Origin: Marinitenerispora sediminis
GTDB taxonomy: Bacteria > Actinomycetota > Actinomycetes > Streptosporangiales > Streptosporangiaceae
Direction of reading: 5' to 3'
DNA length: 38,213 bases
Assembly (NCBI RefSeq): GCF_003336425.1
Contig: NZ_QEIO01000044.1
Coordinates: 1-38,213 of the forward strand
Positions 29,951-38,213 of this stretch are shown here, in pieces (within the stretch, counting starts at the first letter, position 1; each line of letters opens with the position of its first letter). A program made the translations under genes and the position numbers. A model generated the notes under the pieces. It was not told the origin of the DNA. It searched no databases and worked only from the letters and a program-made list of their open reading frames with translations.

Positions 29951-32202
29951 GACGCCCGCCAGAACAGCGGGCGCGGGTCGAGCCACCACAGCAGCCGGCG
30001 CGGCCGGGGCAGGCTCGCCCGCAGCGCGCGCAGGTAGGCACGCGTCTCGTCCGCCGCCTTCGCGGCGGGATGCGCCTCGATGGCTCCGGCGGGGCCGTAG
30101 CCCGCCTGGTTCACCGCCCGGTGCAGACCCCCGAGCCGGGGGCCGTCCGCGCTCTCGGGCAGCAGCCGCTCCGCCGCCGCGACCACCTCGGCGACGGTGC
30201 GCGTCCGGGAGACCGGCGCGCCCGCGAGGCGCAGGCCGTCGCGCAGTTCCCGCCACGCGCCCATCGTGCGGTCGCGCGGCGACGCGCGCAGGGACAGCCG
30301 CCGCCGTGCGCGTGCCGCCCGCAGCACGGGGACGAGCAGCACCACCGCGAGCGCTCCGCCGACGCCCGCCGTGGCCGCGATGGTACCGGTCGAACCGGTG
30401 TCCCCGGTAGCGCCCGGCGGGTCGGCGGGCTCGTGCCGGCGGTCGTCGGCGACGGTGTCGTCCTCGGGGTCGGCGGCGGTCCCGGAGCCGCCCTGCTCGG
30501 ACGCCTGGTCGTCCTCCGAGGCGGCCTCGCGGCCTCCCGGAGTGACGTCGAAGGGCACCCAGCCCGCCCCCTGGAAGTACACCTCGCCCCACGCGATGGC
30601 GTCGCCGGTGGTGACCTCGAACTCGCTCTGGCCGCTCCGGGCGCCCGGTCCGAAGCCGACCACCACCCGGCTCGGCAGCCCCGCCTCGCGGGCCAGCACC
30701 GCGAAGGCGCTGGCGAACTGCTCCGAGGTGCCGCCTCCGCCGCGCTCACCGGGCGGCACCAGCATCCGCTCCAGGCGGGGGTAGCCGTGCCCGCTGGGCA
30801 CGGCCGGATCGAACGTGTAGGTGTGCCGCAGGTAGCGCGCCAGGTTCACCGCACGCTGGTAGGGCGTGCCGTCGCCGGCCGCCTCGGCCGCGATGTCGGA
30901 GATCCGGCCCGGCACCTCGCCCGGGAGCTGCCGGTACCGGTCGAACACGCCCTCGCCGGGGACGCCGGCGGGTGCGAGCTCCTCGGGGACCCAGCCGGCG
31001 ACGTCGCCCGAGACGCTGTAGCGCTGCCCGGAGGCGCCGGCGTCGATGCCGACCACGGTGCCGGACGCGGCGTCGTAGCCGATGTCCACGCCTTCGACGG
31101 TCCGGGGCGCCCCGACCACGGGCAGCCAGTTGCCCGGCAGCCGGTCCACCGCGATGTCGGCGCTGACCCGGGAGGCGTGCGGCACCGGCGGGTCGGGCTC
31201 GGCCAGCGTGCCGGCCGCCGCCTGGTAGCCGCGCTCGGGCAGCCAGGTGCTGCCGGTGAACTCCGCGAGGGCCACCCAGCGCAGCTCCACCCGGCGGTCC
31301 GACTCGACCGTGAGGAGCGGCTCGTCGGGGTCCGCGGCCCAGGTGGAGAGGTAGCTGAGCGGGTTGAGCGCCTGGTCGGTCCGCACGGGCGCGGTCACCC
31401 CGGCGCGGGGGTCCAGCGGCGCCGGCCGCCAGGAGGAGAGCGCGGCCGGCGCACCCAGCGCGGCCACCAGGCCGACCGCGACGGCGGCCACCGCCACCGC
31501 CAGCAGCCGGCCGCGTGCGGCCCCGCCGCGGGGAGCGCCCCCGGTGTCGAACCGGATCCGCGCCGTGGCGACGGCCGCCGCGCCGTTCGCGCGTTCGCCC
31601 CTCCCGTCCGACAGGGCCAGCAGGGCGACCGCCGCGACCGCCGCCAGCCCGACCGCCGGGTAGGCCGGCGGCCCGGCAGCGGCGTTCAGCACCACGGCAC
31701 CGACCAGCGGCAGCACCCCGCACAGCACCGCGACGAGCGGGCGCGCCGCGCGCCAGGCCAGGGTGGCCGCCACGGCGGACAGCCAGGTCGCCAGGACGGG
31801 CAGCGCGAGCGTGTCGACGGCGACCGGGAGCGGGAGCGCGCCGGTGAGGATCCGGGCGCCCGACCGCAGCACCGCGTCCACCGCGCCGCCCAGCGGGTCC
31901 GGCACTGGGCCGGGGCGCCACACGGCGAGCGCCACGATCCCGGCGAGCGCCACCGGCAGCCCGGCCACCACGGTGGCGAAGGACGACAGGTGCCCGACCA
32001 GCGCCCGCGTGAGCAGGACCCCGCCCACCGCCCACCCGGCCGCGAGGCCGCCCACCAGCATCGGGTCGACGTAGCCGGGCGCCAGTGCGACCCCGGCCGC
32101 GGCGCTCAGCACCGCGAGGGCGACGTGCGCCGCCCACTCCCCCGGCCGAGACCGGGATCCGGACGGCTCCGCCGCCACGGGACGTGCCGTCACCTCGACC
32201 AC
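29947..32202 (-). CDS. TgpA-like membrane protein with a degenerate transglutaminase domain
   Basis: 751 aa from GTG 32202, behind GGAGGAG. The N-terminus has about six membrane helices (about 25-245). An outside part follows (about 255-590) with a transglutaminase-like core. The expected catalytic Cys is Ser493 (GGTSEQFASAF), the His position is Ile536 (DAIAWGEVYF), and the Asp remains (Asp552, FDVTP). One further membrane helix lies at about 606-626, then a cytoplasmic tail. The family partners MoxR and DUF58 in many bacteria, and the same loss may be common in actinobacterial members. It is likely a binding scaffold rather than a cross-linking enzyme. Its stop overlaps the next gene's start by 4 bases. 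Confidence 0.87.
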   Translation of the reverse strand: MVEVTARPVAAEPSGSRSRPGEWAAHVALAVLSAAAGVALAPGYVDPMLVGGLAAGWAVGGVLLTRALVGHLSSFATVVAGLPVALAGIVALAVWRPGPVPDPLGGAVDAVLRSGARILTGALPLPVAVDTLALPVLATWLSAVAATLAWRAARPLVAVLCGVLPLVGAVVLNAAAGPPAYPAVGLAAVAAVALLALSDGRGERANGAAAVATARIRFDTGGAPRGGAARGRLLAVAVAAVAVGLVAALGAPAALSSWRPAPLDPRAGVTAPVRTDQALNPLSYLSTWAADPDEPLLTVESDRRVELRWVALAEFTGSTWLPERGYQAAAGTLAEPDPPVPHASRVSADIAVDRLPGNWLPVVGAPRTVEGVDIGYDAASGTVVGIDAGASGQRYSVSGDVAGWVPEELAPAGVPGEGVFDRYRQLPGEVPGRISDIAAEAAGDGTPYQRAVNLARYLRHTYTFDPAVPSGHGYPRLERMLVPPGERGGGGTSEQFASAFAVLAREAGLPSRVVVGFGPGARSGQSEFEVTTGDAIAWGEVYFQGAGWVPFDVTPGGREAASEDDQASEQGGSGTAADPEDDTVADDRRHEPADPPGATGDTGSTGTIAATAGVGGALAVVLLVPVLRAARARRRLSLRASPRDRTMGAWRELRDGLRLAGAPVSRTRTVAEVVAAAERLLPESADGPRLGGLHRAVNQAGYGPAGAIEAHPAAKAADETRAYLRALRASLPRPRRLLWWLDPRPLFWRAS

Positions 32203-32215
32203 GACGTCTCCTCCG

Positions 32216-33343
32216 TCACCGCGTCCACGGCGCCTCGTTCCACCGGTCGACGAACTCACCCGTGCTCTCGGCGTGCACCGCGGTGACACCCGGCGCGGGC
32301 GGCGGTGCGGCGGGTCCCACGACCGCGGCCACCAGGGCCGGGAACCGGTGCCGCAGCTCACCGAAGGCGCGCAGGTCCGTAGCGGACAGCTCCGGGCTGA
32401 CCAGCACCACGGCGTCGCCGGCGGCGCGGTCGCGCACCCGGGCGCAGGCCGCGGCGAGGTCGGCGCCGCGGGCCGGGTGCGCCTCCGCGAGCAGGTCGAG
32501 CAGCGGCGGCAGCCCGGCGGAGCCGTCGGCACCGCGCCCGCTGAGCAGATGGACTTCGCAGTCCAGACCGGCGCGCACGGCGGTCGCGAGCACCGAACCG
32601 GCGGCATCCGCCACCTCGTCGAGGGCGGTCCGGCCGCCCGGGGCCACCCGGTCGTCCACCAGGACGGTGAGCCGCGGGTGCGAGGTGTCGGCGTACTCGC
32701 GCACGGTCAACCGGCCCCTGCGCGCGGTGCTCAGCCAGTGCACGTGCCGCGCCTCGTCGCCCGGCGCGTAGTCCCGCAGGGCGTGGAAGGTCAGCCCGCC
32801 GCCGCGCGCGCCCTCCAGCGCGCCGTCCGGGTCCGAGACCGCGCCGACGGGCAGGGCGCGCAGCACCCGCCAGTCCGGGTGCACCCACACGCGGTCGGTG
32901 CCGCCGCGGCGGCGGCGCCACCGGGCCAGCCCCAGCGGGTCGGCGCCGCCGACGCGCACCGGCCCGAGCTCGACCACGCCGCGGCGCTCGGCGGTCAGGT
33001 CGTAGCCGACCTCGCGGGTCTGGCCCGTCACGCGGAACACGGCGGTCCGGGCGCCGTCGGCGTCGGCGACGCGTTCGGCCAGCCGGCCCGGGCGGCGCCG
33101 TCCCTGGGTGTCCACGGACAGCCGCACCCGGGTCGCCGTCCCCGGCCGCAGCCGGGACGCGGCCACGGTCCGGGTCACGGTGGCCCGGGCCGGCGGCGCC
33201 AGCAGCACGAACGCCGCGGCGGCGGCCACGGCGAGCACCGCCAGCGCGCCGAGCACCGCGAGTTCGGCGTAGCCCAGCAGCGTTCCGGCGGCCAGCAGCG
33301 CCGCGCCGCCGGCGCCCACGATCCAGCCCCGAGGCGTCGGCAT
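32216..33343 (-). CDS. DUF58 family protein
   Basis: 375 aa from ATG 33343. Two membrane helices near the N-terminus (about 7-49) are followed by a soluble region. The hallmark block LRDYAPGDEARHVHW (about 189-203) leads to RRGRLTVREY. DUF58 proteins belong with the vWA-like group and act with MoxR ATPases, which are thought to help them fold or assemble. Residues RLTVLVDDRVAPGGRTA may begin a degenerate vWA fold. It lies between the MoxR and TgpA-like genes, the classic order. It is anchored in the membrane with the large domain probably in the cytoplasm. Confidence 0.92.
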   Translation of the reverse strand: MPTPRGWIVGAGGAALLAAGTLLGYAELAVLGALAVLAVAAAAAFVLLAPPARATVTRTVAASRLRPGTATRVRLSVDTQGRRRPGRLAERVADADGARTAVFRVTGQTREVGYDLTAERRGVVELGPVRVGGADPLGLARWRRRRGGTDRVWVHPDWRVLRALPVGAVSDPDGALEGARGGGLTFHALRDYAPGDEARHVHWLSTARRGRLTVREYADTSHPRLTVLVDDRVAPGGRTALDEVADAAGSVLATAVRAGLDCEVHLLSGRGADGSAGLPPLLDLLAEAHPARGADLAAACARVRDRAAGDAVVLVSPELSATDLRAFGELRHRFPALVAAVVGPAAPPPAPGVTAVHAESTGEFVDRWNEAPWTR

Positions 33344-33420
33344 CAGTCCGCCGTCCCGTACCGCGCCGCACCCCGGCGGGGGCGGGCGCCGGGAGGCGTG
33401 CTCCGGTCACGGCCCGGCAT

Positions 33421-34449
33421 CTACCGCCCACTCCCCACCGGGGCGGGCTGCGGGACGGCCGCACCGTCGAGCAGTTCGGCGAGCAGCTGAGTGCCGGTCC
33501 GCCCGCTCACGGCCGCCTCGGGCGTGAGGATCAACCGGTGCGCCCAGACCGGGTCGGCCAGCCGCTTGACGTCTTCTGGGGTGACGTAGTTGCGCTCCTC
33601 GCCCAGCGCGAGCACCTGGGCGGCCCGGACCAGCGCGGTCGTGGCGCGCGGGGAGAGCCCGACCCGGAGTTCGGGGTGCCGCCGGGTGGCGTGCGCGATG
33701 CCCAGCGCGTAGTGCAGCACGTCGTCGGAGACGTGCACCGTACGCGCCACCCGCGCGAACCCCTCGACGTCCTCGGGCCGGGTCACCGGCTGAAGGTCCT
33801 CGGCGGCGAAGAGGATCCGGCCCCGCATGATGGCGAGTTCGGCGTCGGCGTCGGGGTAGCCGAGCGACAGCCGCATGAGGAACCGGTCGAGCTGCGCCTC
33901 CGGCAGCCGGTAGGTGCCGTCCATCTCCACCGGGTTCTGGGTGGCGACGATCATGAACGGCGACGGCAGCGCGTACCGGGCGCCGTCGACCGTGACCAGC
34001 CGCTCCTCCATCGCCTCCAACAGCGCCGACTGCGTCTTGGGCGAGGCGCGGTTGATCTCGTCGGCCACCACGACGTTGGCGAACACCGGCCCCAGCCGGA
34101 ACTCGAACTCCGAGGTGCTCTGGTTGTACACCGGGGCGCCGGTGACGTCGGAGGGCAGCAGGTCCGGGGTGAACTGGATGCGGCGCCACTTGCCTTGGAC
34201 GCAGGCGGCGAGCGCGCGGGCCAGCGTGGTCTTGCCGACTCCGGGCACGTCCTCCAGGAGCACGTGCCCCTGGGCGAAGAACGCCACGAGCGCCAGGCGC
34301 ACGACCTCGGGCTTGCCCAGCACGACCGAGTCGATCGCCGATGCCATCTGGTTGAAGAGGTCGGCGCTGGCCGCCACCTTCCTCGCGGTCGGAGCCCCGC
34401 CCGTGGAGCCGGAGCCGTCGGCGTCGTTGCGGCTGGTCGGAGTGGTCAC
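33421..34449 (-). CDS. MoxR-type AAA+ ATPase
   Basis: 342 aa from GTG 34449, behind AAGGAAC. MoxR ATPases are chaperone-like AAA+ machines. Walker A is PGVGKTT (69-75), Walker B VVVADEINRA (126-135), and sensor 1 ATQNPVEM. The NRASPKTQSALLEAMEE block, with LDRFLMRL downstream, is typical of the MoxR family. The C-terminal part (about 230-335) is the helical lid (SPRATTALVRAAQ). The next gene, DUF58, starts 77 bases further on. It should act in the cytoplasm on the membrane proteins encoded beside it. Confidence 0.95.
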   Translation of the reverse strand: MTTPTSRNDADGSGSTGGAPTARKVAASADLFNQMASAIDSVVLGKPEVVRLALVAFFAQGHVLLEDVPGVGKTTLARALAACVQGKWRRIQFTPDLLPSDVTGAPVYNQSTSEFEFRLGPVFANVVVADEINRASPKTQSALLEAMEERLVTVDGARYALPSPFMIVATQNPVEMDGTYRLPEAQLDRFLMRLSLGYPDADAELAIMRGRILFAAEDLQPVTRPEDVEGFARVARTVHVSDDVLHYALGIAHATRRHPELRVGLSPRATTALVRAAQVLALGEERNYVTPEDVKRLADPVWAHRLILTPEAAVSGRTGTQLLAELLDGAAVPQPAPVGSGR

Positions 34450-34516
34450 GGTTGTTCCTTTTCGGATCGGGTCGGGGCGGAGGGCCGCCCCCGGCGCCGG
34501 CGCCGGGGGCTCCATG

Positions 34517-36760
34517 TCAGTTGGGCGACCGGTGGCACTGGATGTCGCTGGGCTCGCTGTCCTCGCTCGGGTTGCCGTCGGCGTCGACGGCCTGGACGGT
34601 GAACTGGTAGCAGTTGTCGCCCGCGCGCGGGAACGCCGTCGTCTGGTAGGGGACGCCGTCCACCACCGCCGGCTCCCCCCGCTCCACCGTCACGGGGGCG
34701 AACTGCCGGGCGCCGGACGCCCCGGGGGTGACGACGTACCCGGCGGCACCCGGCGACGCCCGCCAGTACACGTGCACGGTGGAGTCGGCCGTGATGTCGA
34801 ACCACACGTCCTGCGGCGCGGGGACCTCGGGCAGGGTCACCGGCGCACTGGTCGCGGGCTCGCTCGTGACCCCGGCGGCGGTACGCGCCGCGACCTCGAC
34901 CAGGTAGGTGCCGCCGGGGGCGAGGGCGGTGAGCACGATGTCGGTCTCGGTGGTCGTCCGCGTCCCGATCCGGCCGCCGTCGGGGGTCAGCGCCGTCACC
35001 ACGTAGTCGACGTCGCCGTCCACGCCAGGCACCGGGTCCCACTCGACGCCGAGCGAGCTCGCGGTGCGTGCCTCGGCGACGACCCCCTCCGGCGCCGGCG
35101 GCGCCTGCTCGGAGGGCCGGACCTCGGGCGAGACCGCGGTCGGGCCGGCGCCGAAGGCGTTGGTGGCCTGCACGTAGAAGCGGTACGGGGCGCCGTTGGC
35201 CAGCCCCTCGACGACGGTGCGCCGCTGCGTGCCGGGCACGGTCACGCTGCCGCCGTCCCAGCTCACCACGTAGTCGTCGACGGCACCGGTGGGCGAGAAC
35301 GCCTCGTACCAGGACACGGTGACGGACCCGTCGCCCGCCTGCGCCAGCACCGGGACGGGGGCGCCGGGTGTGTTGGCGCCGGCCGCGCCGCCGGTCCCGG
35401 TCCCGCCCGCGGGCACGAGCGAGCCCTGCGAGGGGGGTGGTGCGCCGCCGGGGGCCGGGGTCGGCGCCGGTCCGGGGAGTTCGGTGCCGGGATCGAGGTC
35501 GGGCGCGCGCGGCGGCGCGCCGCCGTCCTGCGGCGTGGCGGCGCCGCCGGGGGCCGGCGTGCCGCCCTCTCCCGGCGTCGCGGCGCCGCCCGGGCCGGGC
35601 GGCGGCTGGTACTTGTCGACCACCTGGGCCTCGCCGGAGGGGCCGACGACGACGGCGGAGCCGGAGTCGGGGGCGTTGACGAAGAGGTGGCCCTCGCGGA
35701 CCTCCAGTTCCAGCCGTCCTCCGGCGTCGGGGACGGTGATCACGTCGGTCTGCTCGCCGCCGGGCGCGAAGACCCGCACGACGCCGTCCTGGGAGGACGG
35801 CAGGTAGACGCCGCCCTGGTAGGGGACCGCGACGGCGTCCTCGTCGGCCGCGCCGTCGGGCACCTCGAAGCTCTGCACGGCCGCGCCGTCGCGCAGGCCG
35901 GCCACGGTCAGGACCTCCCCGGGGAGCGTGACCGCGACGGTGGCGCCGGCGGTGCGGACGGGGACGCGGGCGTCCTCGAGCCCGGTACCGGCGGGGATCT
36001 CGACGGTGTCGCCGTCCCGGACGCCGACGAGGGTGTCGTCCGACCGGTTCACCGCCAGGACCCCGTGGTCGAGCACGCTGAGGGCGACATCGTCCCCGGG
36101 GTCGGCCACGGGCAGCGTCTCCTCGACCTCGGCGGTGCCGCCGGCCACGCGGATCCCCACGACCGTGCCCTGGCTGGGCGCGCCGAGCCAGAGGGTGCCG
36201 TCGTTGTCGAACTCACCGCCGACCAGCGGCGCCGGCAGGTTCAGGCCCTCGCCGGTCGCCTGCAGCGTGCCGGGGTCGACGGCGCGCACCTCGCCGCCCT
36301 GCCGGTCGAGGACCACGGCAGCGTTTCCGTCTCCGGACATCGCGAGTCCGAAGTCGCCGCTCTGGTCGACGTCGAGCTGCCCGGAGAAGCCCATCTGCGT
36401 GAGGTCGATCGAGGTCATCCGGCCGGTTTCGAGGTCGTGCAGGATGAGGTACTCGTCGTTCTGGATCACCTCGACCCGGTGTCCGGCGGACTCGGGGAGG
36501 TTGGAGACGGCCTCGACCCGGCCGTCCTGGGGGTCGATCTCGGTGGCGCGGCCCTCCTCGCTGCTCCACAGCCAGACCAGGCCGTCCGAGAGCTGCGCGG
36601 CCCGCCCCATGGCCCCCGCCCCGAAGACGGTGCACACGAGGGCGAGCGACAGCACCACGATGGTGCCCGACGAGGCACCGGAGCGAAGGCCCCGGATCAC
36701 GGCGGCTAGGTGCTGTCGCACGGTGTCAGGTCTCCTGGTGGTCGAGGGGGGCGCGCTCAT
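34517..36760 (-). CDS. Surface protein with propeller-like region and three FN3 domains
   Basis: 747 aa from ATG 36760. A membrane helix (about 31-50) could be a signal anchor. Residues about 55-385 have repeated short beta motifs (NDEYLILHDLETGRMTSIDL, DGTLWLGAPSQGTVVGI) like a beta-propeller. Residues about 386-465 are a Gly/Pro/Ala linker with APGGAATP-type repeats. Three FN3 domains end the protein (about 466-547, 553-642 and 648-745; hallmark VEGLANGAPYRFYVQATN). It is the first gene of the MoxR operon, and another FN3 domain closes the operon at 27011-29950. It is exported and probably binds a wall or external ligand. Confidence 0.88.
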   Translation of the reverse strand: MSAPPSTTRRPDTVRQHLAAVIRGLRSGASSGTIVVLSLALVCTVFGAGAMGRAAQLSDGLVWLWSSEEGRATEIDPQDGRVEAVSNLPESAGHRVEVIQNDEYLILHDLETGRMTSIDLTQMGFSGQLDVDQSGDFGLAMSGDGNAAVVLDRQGGEVRAVDPGTLQATGEGLNLPAPLVGGEFDNDGTLWLGAPSQGTVVGIRVAGGTAEVEETLPVADPGDDVALSVLDHGVLAVNRSDDTLVGVRDGDTVEIPAGTGLEDARVPVRTAGATVAVTLPGEVLTVAGLRDGAAVQSFEVPDGAADEDAVAVPYQGGVYLPSSQDGVVRVFAPGGEQTDVITVPDAGGRLELEVREGHLFVNAPDSGSAVVVGPSGEAQVVDKYQPPPGPGGAATPGEGGTPAPGGAATPQDGGAPPRAPDLDPGTELPGPAPTPAPGGAPPPSQGSLVPAGGTGTGGAAGANTPGAPVPVLAQAGDGSVTVSWYEAFSPTGAVDDYVVSWDGGSVTVPGTQRRTVVEGLANGAPYRFYVQATNAFGAGPTAVSPEVRPSEQAPPAPEGVVAEARTASSLGVEWDPVPGVDGDVDYVVTALTPDGGRIGTRTTTETDIVLTALAPGGTYLVEVAARTAAGVTSEPATSAPVTLPEVPAPQDVWFDITADSTVHVYWRASPGAAGYVVTPGASGARQFAPVTVERGEPAVVDGVPYQTTAFPRAGDNCYQFTVQAVDADGNPSEDSEPSDIQCHRSPN

Positions 36761-37101
36761 CGGGCAGCACGGGGGCGGCCGGGGCGGCGTGGATGGGCGA
36801 CTCCACCGGGGCGACGTCCGAAGGCGGGCAGAATCATACTCCTACCGGGAAAAAGGTCCCTTGACACGACGAACAACACCACGTTAACCGCCGTCCTTCA
36901 CCCCGGTTGCCTGTGGAGCGTTTGTTACCAGCTGCACCATGAGTCGCGAAGGCCGGGCGATGGCCGGTTCCGGTCAGTTCACCGGTTCGCCCGCCGGGGA
37001 TTCCGGGGCCGCTCGGCCCGGCCCCCGCGCACGGTTGGGACGGTTCGCGCCGGCGGGCCGCGCCTCCGGGTCCCGCGGCACCGGTGAACGGCGTCACGGC
37101 G
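36761..37101. promoter_or_regulatory. 341-base gap upstream of the FN3/MoxR operon
   Basis: No convincing gene. A local AT-rich patch lies at 36830-36915. On the minus strand TATGAT (plus 36831-36836) is a possible -10 for the FN3 gene, without a clear -35. On the plus strand a perfect TTGACA (36861-36866) and TTAACC (36884-36889) are 17 bases apart, facing no supported gene. Confidence 0.4.
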
Positions 37102-38213
37102 TCACGGCGTCGCGTCGACGGTGGCGGCTCCGACGCAGGCGGCGCCGACCAGGAGCAGGCAGAACCGGAACCCCGCGTCCTCGCACTCCTCGATCGGGAG
37201 GCCGATTCCCTCCGCGCGCGGACGCGCACCGCCGGACCCGGCGGCGGCCAGTTCGGTGACGGTGCCGACCAGGTCGTGGCCGGGGATCGCCACGAGGCGG
37301 TCGCCCGGGAAGCGGGGCTGCGGGTCGTCGTCGACGTCGTCGTCGCCGATCTCGCCCATCACCCAGGCCGCGCTCCTGGCCTGCGCCAGGTCGTGCTCCT
37401 CGAAGTCGGCCAGGCTCCGGGCCAGGGTTCCGGCGTCGAGGCGGCGCGGTACGGGCCCGCCGTCCCCGTCCTCCTCCCACCGCTCGGCCGCCAGCAGCCG
37501 CTCCCGCGGCTCCGACTCCGGCCACCACGCGCGGGCCGCGGCGTCCGCGGAGTCGGGGACGGCCGCGTCGACGTCGCGGCCGAACGGCCCGGTCCACGCC
37601 CGGACGTCCATCCGGTCGTTGTCGGTGAGCCACACGGACTCGCCGAGCAGCACCGCGGCGCGGTCGGCGCGCACCGCGAGGCCGGCCCGCCGGTACTCGG
37701 CCGCGGTGCGGGTGCGCGGCGGCGCGGTCCGGTCGGCCCGCCGGGCCCGGGTGCGGCCACCCACCGTCCGGGCGCGGCCCCGCGGGCGCCACGGACAGCC
37801 GGAAGGTGCCGCCGTCGAGGTCGCGGCCGAGCAGGTGCACCTCGTCGTCGCGGGCGGTGCCGTCCGGAGCCGCGGCGCCCCGGACGCGCAGTCGCGGAAG
37901 CCTTCGGCGAGCTCCCGGGCCAGCGCGGCGGCCAGCTCTCGGACCGGTTCGCCCGGCACCCCGGGCCCGGAGGAGAGCACACCGGTCAGCAGTCGGCCGA
38001 CCTCGCCGGCCACCTCGCCGGCCGGCCGCGCGCGCTCCCAAGGCCGTCCCGGACGCCCGATCGCGTGGTTCAGCGGCTCGGCCGCCACCGGGCGGCGGTG
38101 CCCGGCCGGACCGCCGAACGCCTCGGGGAACCCGCCGTAGGCGGCGGCCTCGGCCGGCGCCGGCGGCACCGTCCAGGGCCGCTCCTCCGGCGGCGGCGCG
38201 CTCCCCGTGCCGG
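37102..38213 (-). CDS. Unrecognised gene, truncated by window end and with a suspected double frameshift
   Basis: The stop TGA is at 37102. The frame remains open to 38213 with plausible coding (PPPEERPWTVPPAPAEAAAYGG), so the true start is probably outside the window; a GTG at 38169 is a fallback. The N-terminal part has a helical stretch (VRELAAALARELAEGFRDC). Between about 37768 and 37880 the frame gives an unnatural Arg/Thr-rich run, while another frame gives DDEVHLLGRDLDGGTFRLS, so two compensating single-base changes are likely. The C-terminal part (AVLLGESVWLTDNDRMDVRAWTG ... FRFCLLLVGAACVGAATVDATP) reads normally and ends hydrophobic. No family is recognised. Confidence 0.65.
   Translation of the reverse strand, partial: GTGSAPPPEERPWTVPPAPAEAAAYGGFPEAFGGPAGHRRPVAAEPLNHAIGRPGRPWERARPAGEVAGEVGRLLTGVLSSGPGVPGEPVRELAAALARELAEGFRDCASGAPRLRTAPPATTRCTCSAATSTAAPSGCPWRPRGRARTVGGRTRARRADRTAPPRTRTAAEYRRAGLAVRADRAAVLLGESVWLTDNDRMDVRAWTGPFGRDVDAAVPDSADAAARAWWPESEPRERLLAAERWEEDGDGGPVPRRLDAGTLARSLADFEEHDLAQARSAAWVMGEIGDDDVDDDPQPRFPGDRLVAIPGHDLVGTVTELAAAGSGGARPRAEGIGLPIEECEDAGFRFCLLLVGAACVGAATVDATP

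Noticed and set aside
32273-33490. Long plus-strand frame opposite DUF58
   Set aside because: DUF58 hallmark motifs are clear on the minus strand; this frame has His/Gly/Arg-rich content with no family.
1-38213. CRISPR arrays, tRNA or rRNA genes, insertion sequences, integrase or relaxase genes
   Set aside because: Looked for across the window; no array of spaced repeats, cloverleaf, rRNA-like block, transposase DDE/tyrosine recombinase motif or relaxase histidine triad was seen by eye. This cannot exclude very diverged forms.

Overview
The window is a very GC-rich piece of actinobacterial DNA. GTG starts are frequent, codons strongly favour G or C at the third position, and it carries actinobacterial family signatures: an XRE regulator followed by a DUF397 protein, a DUF4913 protein, an SCO6880-type conjugation protein, and a fused biotin carboxylase/BCCP. 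The gene content suggests the Streptomyces/Nocardiopsis side of the phylum, possibly Nocardiopsaceae, but this is only a suggestion. No tRNA, rRNA, CRISPR array, integrase, transposase, replication initiator or relaxase was found.

Layout. (1) 1-1292: the 3' part of an acyl-CoA carboxylase alpha subunit (biotin carboxylase + biotin carrier). It is broken by an internal deletion and frame change near 757, where codon usage also changes abruptly. A perfect 16-bp hairpin follows. (2) 1476-6268: eight small membrane-anchored, charged, coiled-coil-type proteins of unknown function, four on + and four on -, converging on a hairpin at 4010-4037. The + group has a good promoter at 1409-1437. (3) 6370-19408 (minus): a long operon-like run for a type IV secretion/conjugation-like machine. 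In transcription order it holds a P-loop-like protein without the P-loop lysine, three small two-helix pilin-like proteins (two of them recent duplicates), a TrbL/VirB6-like channel with a huge Gly-rich tail, an SCO6880-type protein (VirB3/VirB4-N-like), a VirB4-type ATPase, a VirD4/TraG-type coupling ATPase, two tandem paralogous proteins of unknown function, and a DUF4913 protein. (4) 19409-19988: a 580-base divergent control region with a nested, exactly centred palindrome whose core matches the CRP-family consensus. (5) 19989-24939 (plus): the second arm of the same machine. It holds two consecutive pairs of an anchored VirB8/TcpC-like protein plus a peptidoglycan hydrolase, then small Asn/Gly/Gln-rich proteins. 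(6) 25121-26881: an XRE/DUF5753 regulator with a DUF397 partner, divergent from an RsbW-like ATP-binding protein. (7) 27011-36760 (minus): a five-gene operon of a beta-propeller/fibronectin-III surface protein, MoxR AAA+ ATPase, DUF58 protein, TgpA-like membrane protein and a kinase-like protein with an external FN3 domain. (8) 37102 to the end: an unrecognised gene that continues past the window and appears to contain two compensating frameshifts.

How they may work together. Blocks 3-5 contain what is needed to cross a thick Gram-positive wall: two energising ATPases, an inner-membrane channel, pilin candidates, anchored scaffold proteins and wall hydrolases. No DNA-processing gene is visible, so the cargo is unknown. 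Block 7 follows the MoxR-DUF58-transglutaminase-like pattern, but its kinase lacks key catalytic motifs and its transglutaminase lacks the catalytic Cys and His. It looks more like an envelope sensing or scaffolding complex than an enzyme pathway. Block 2 is the least explained part of the window.
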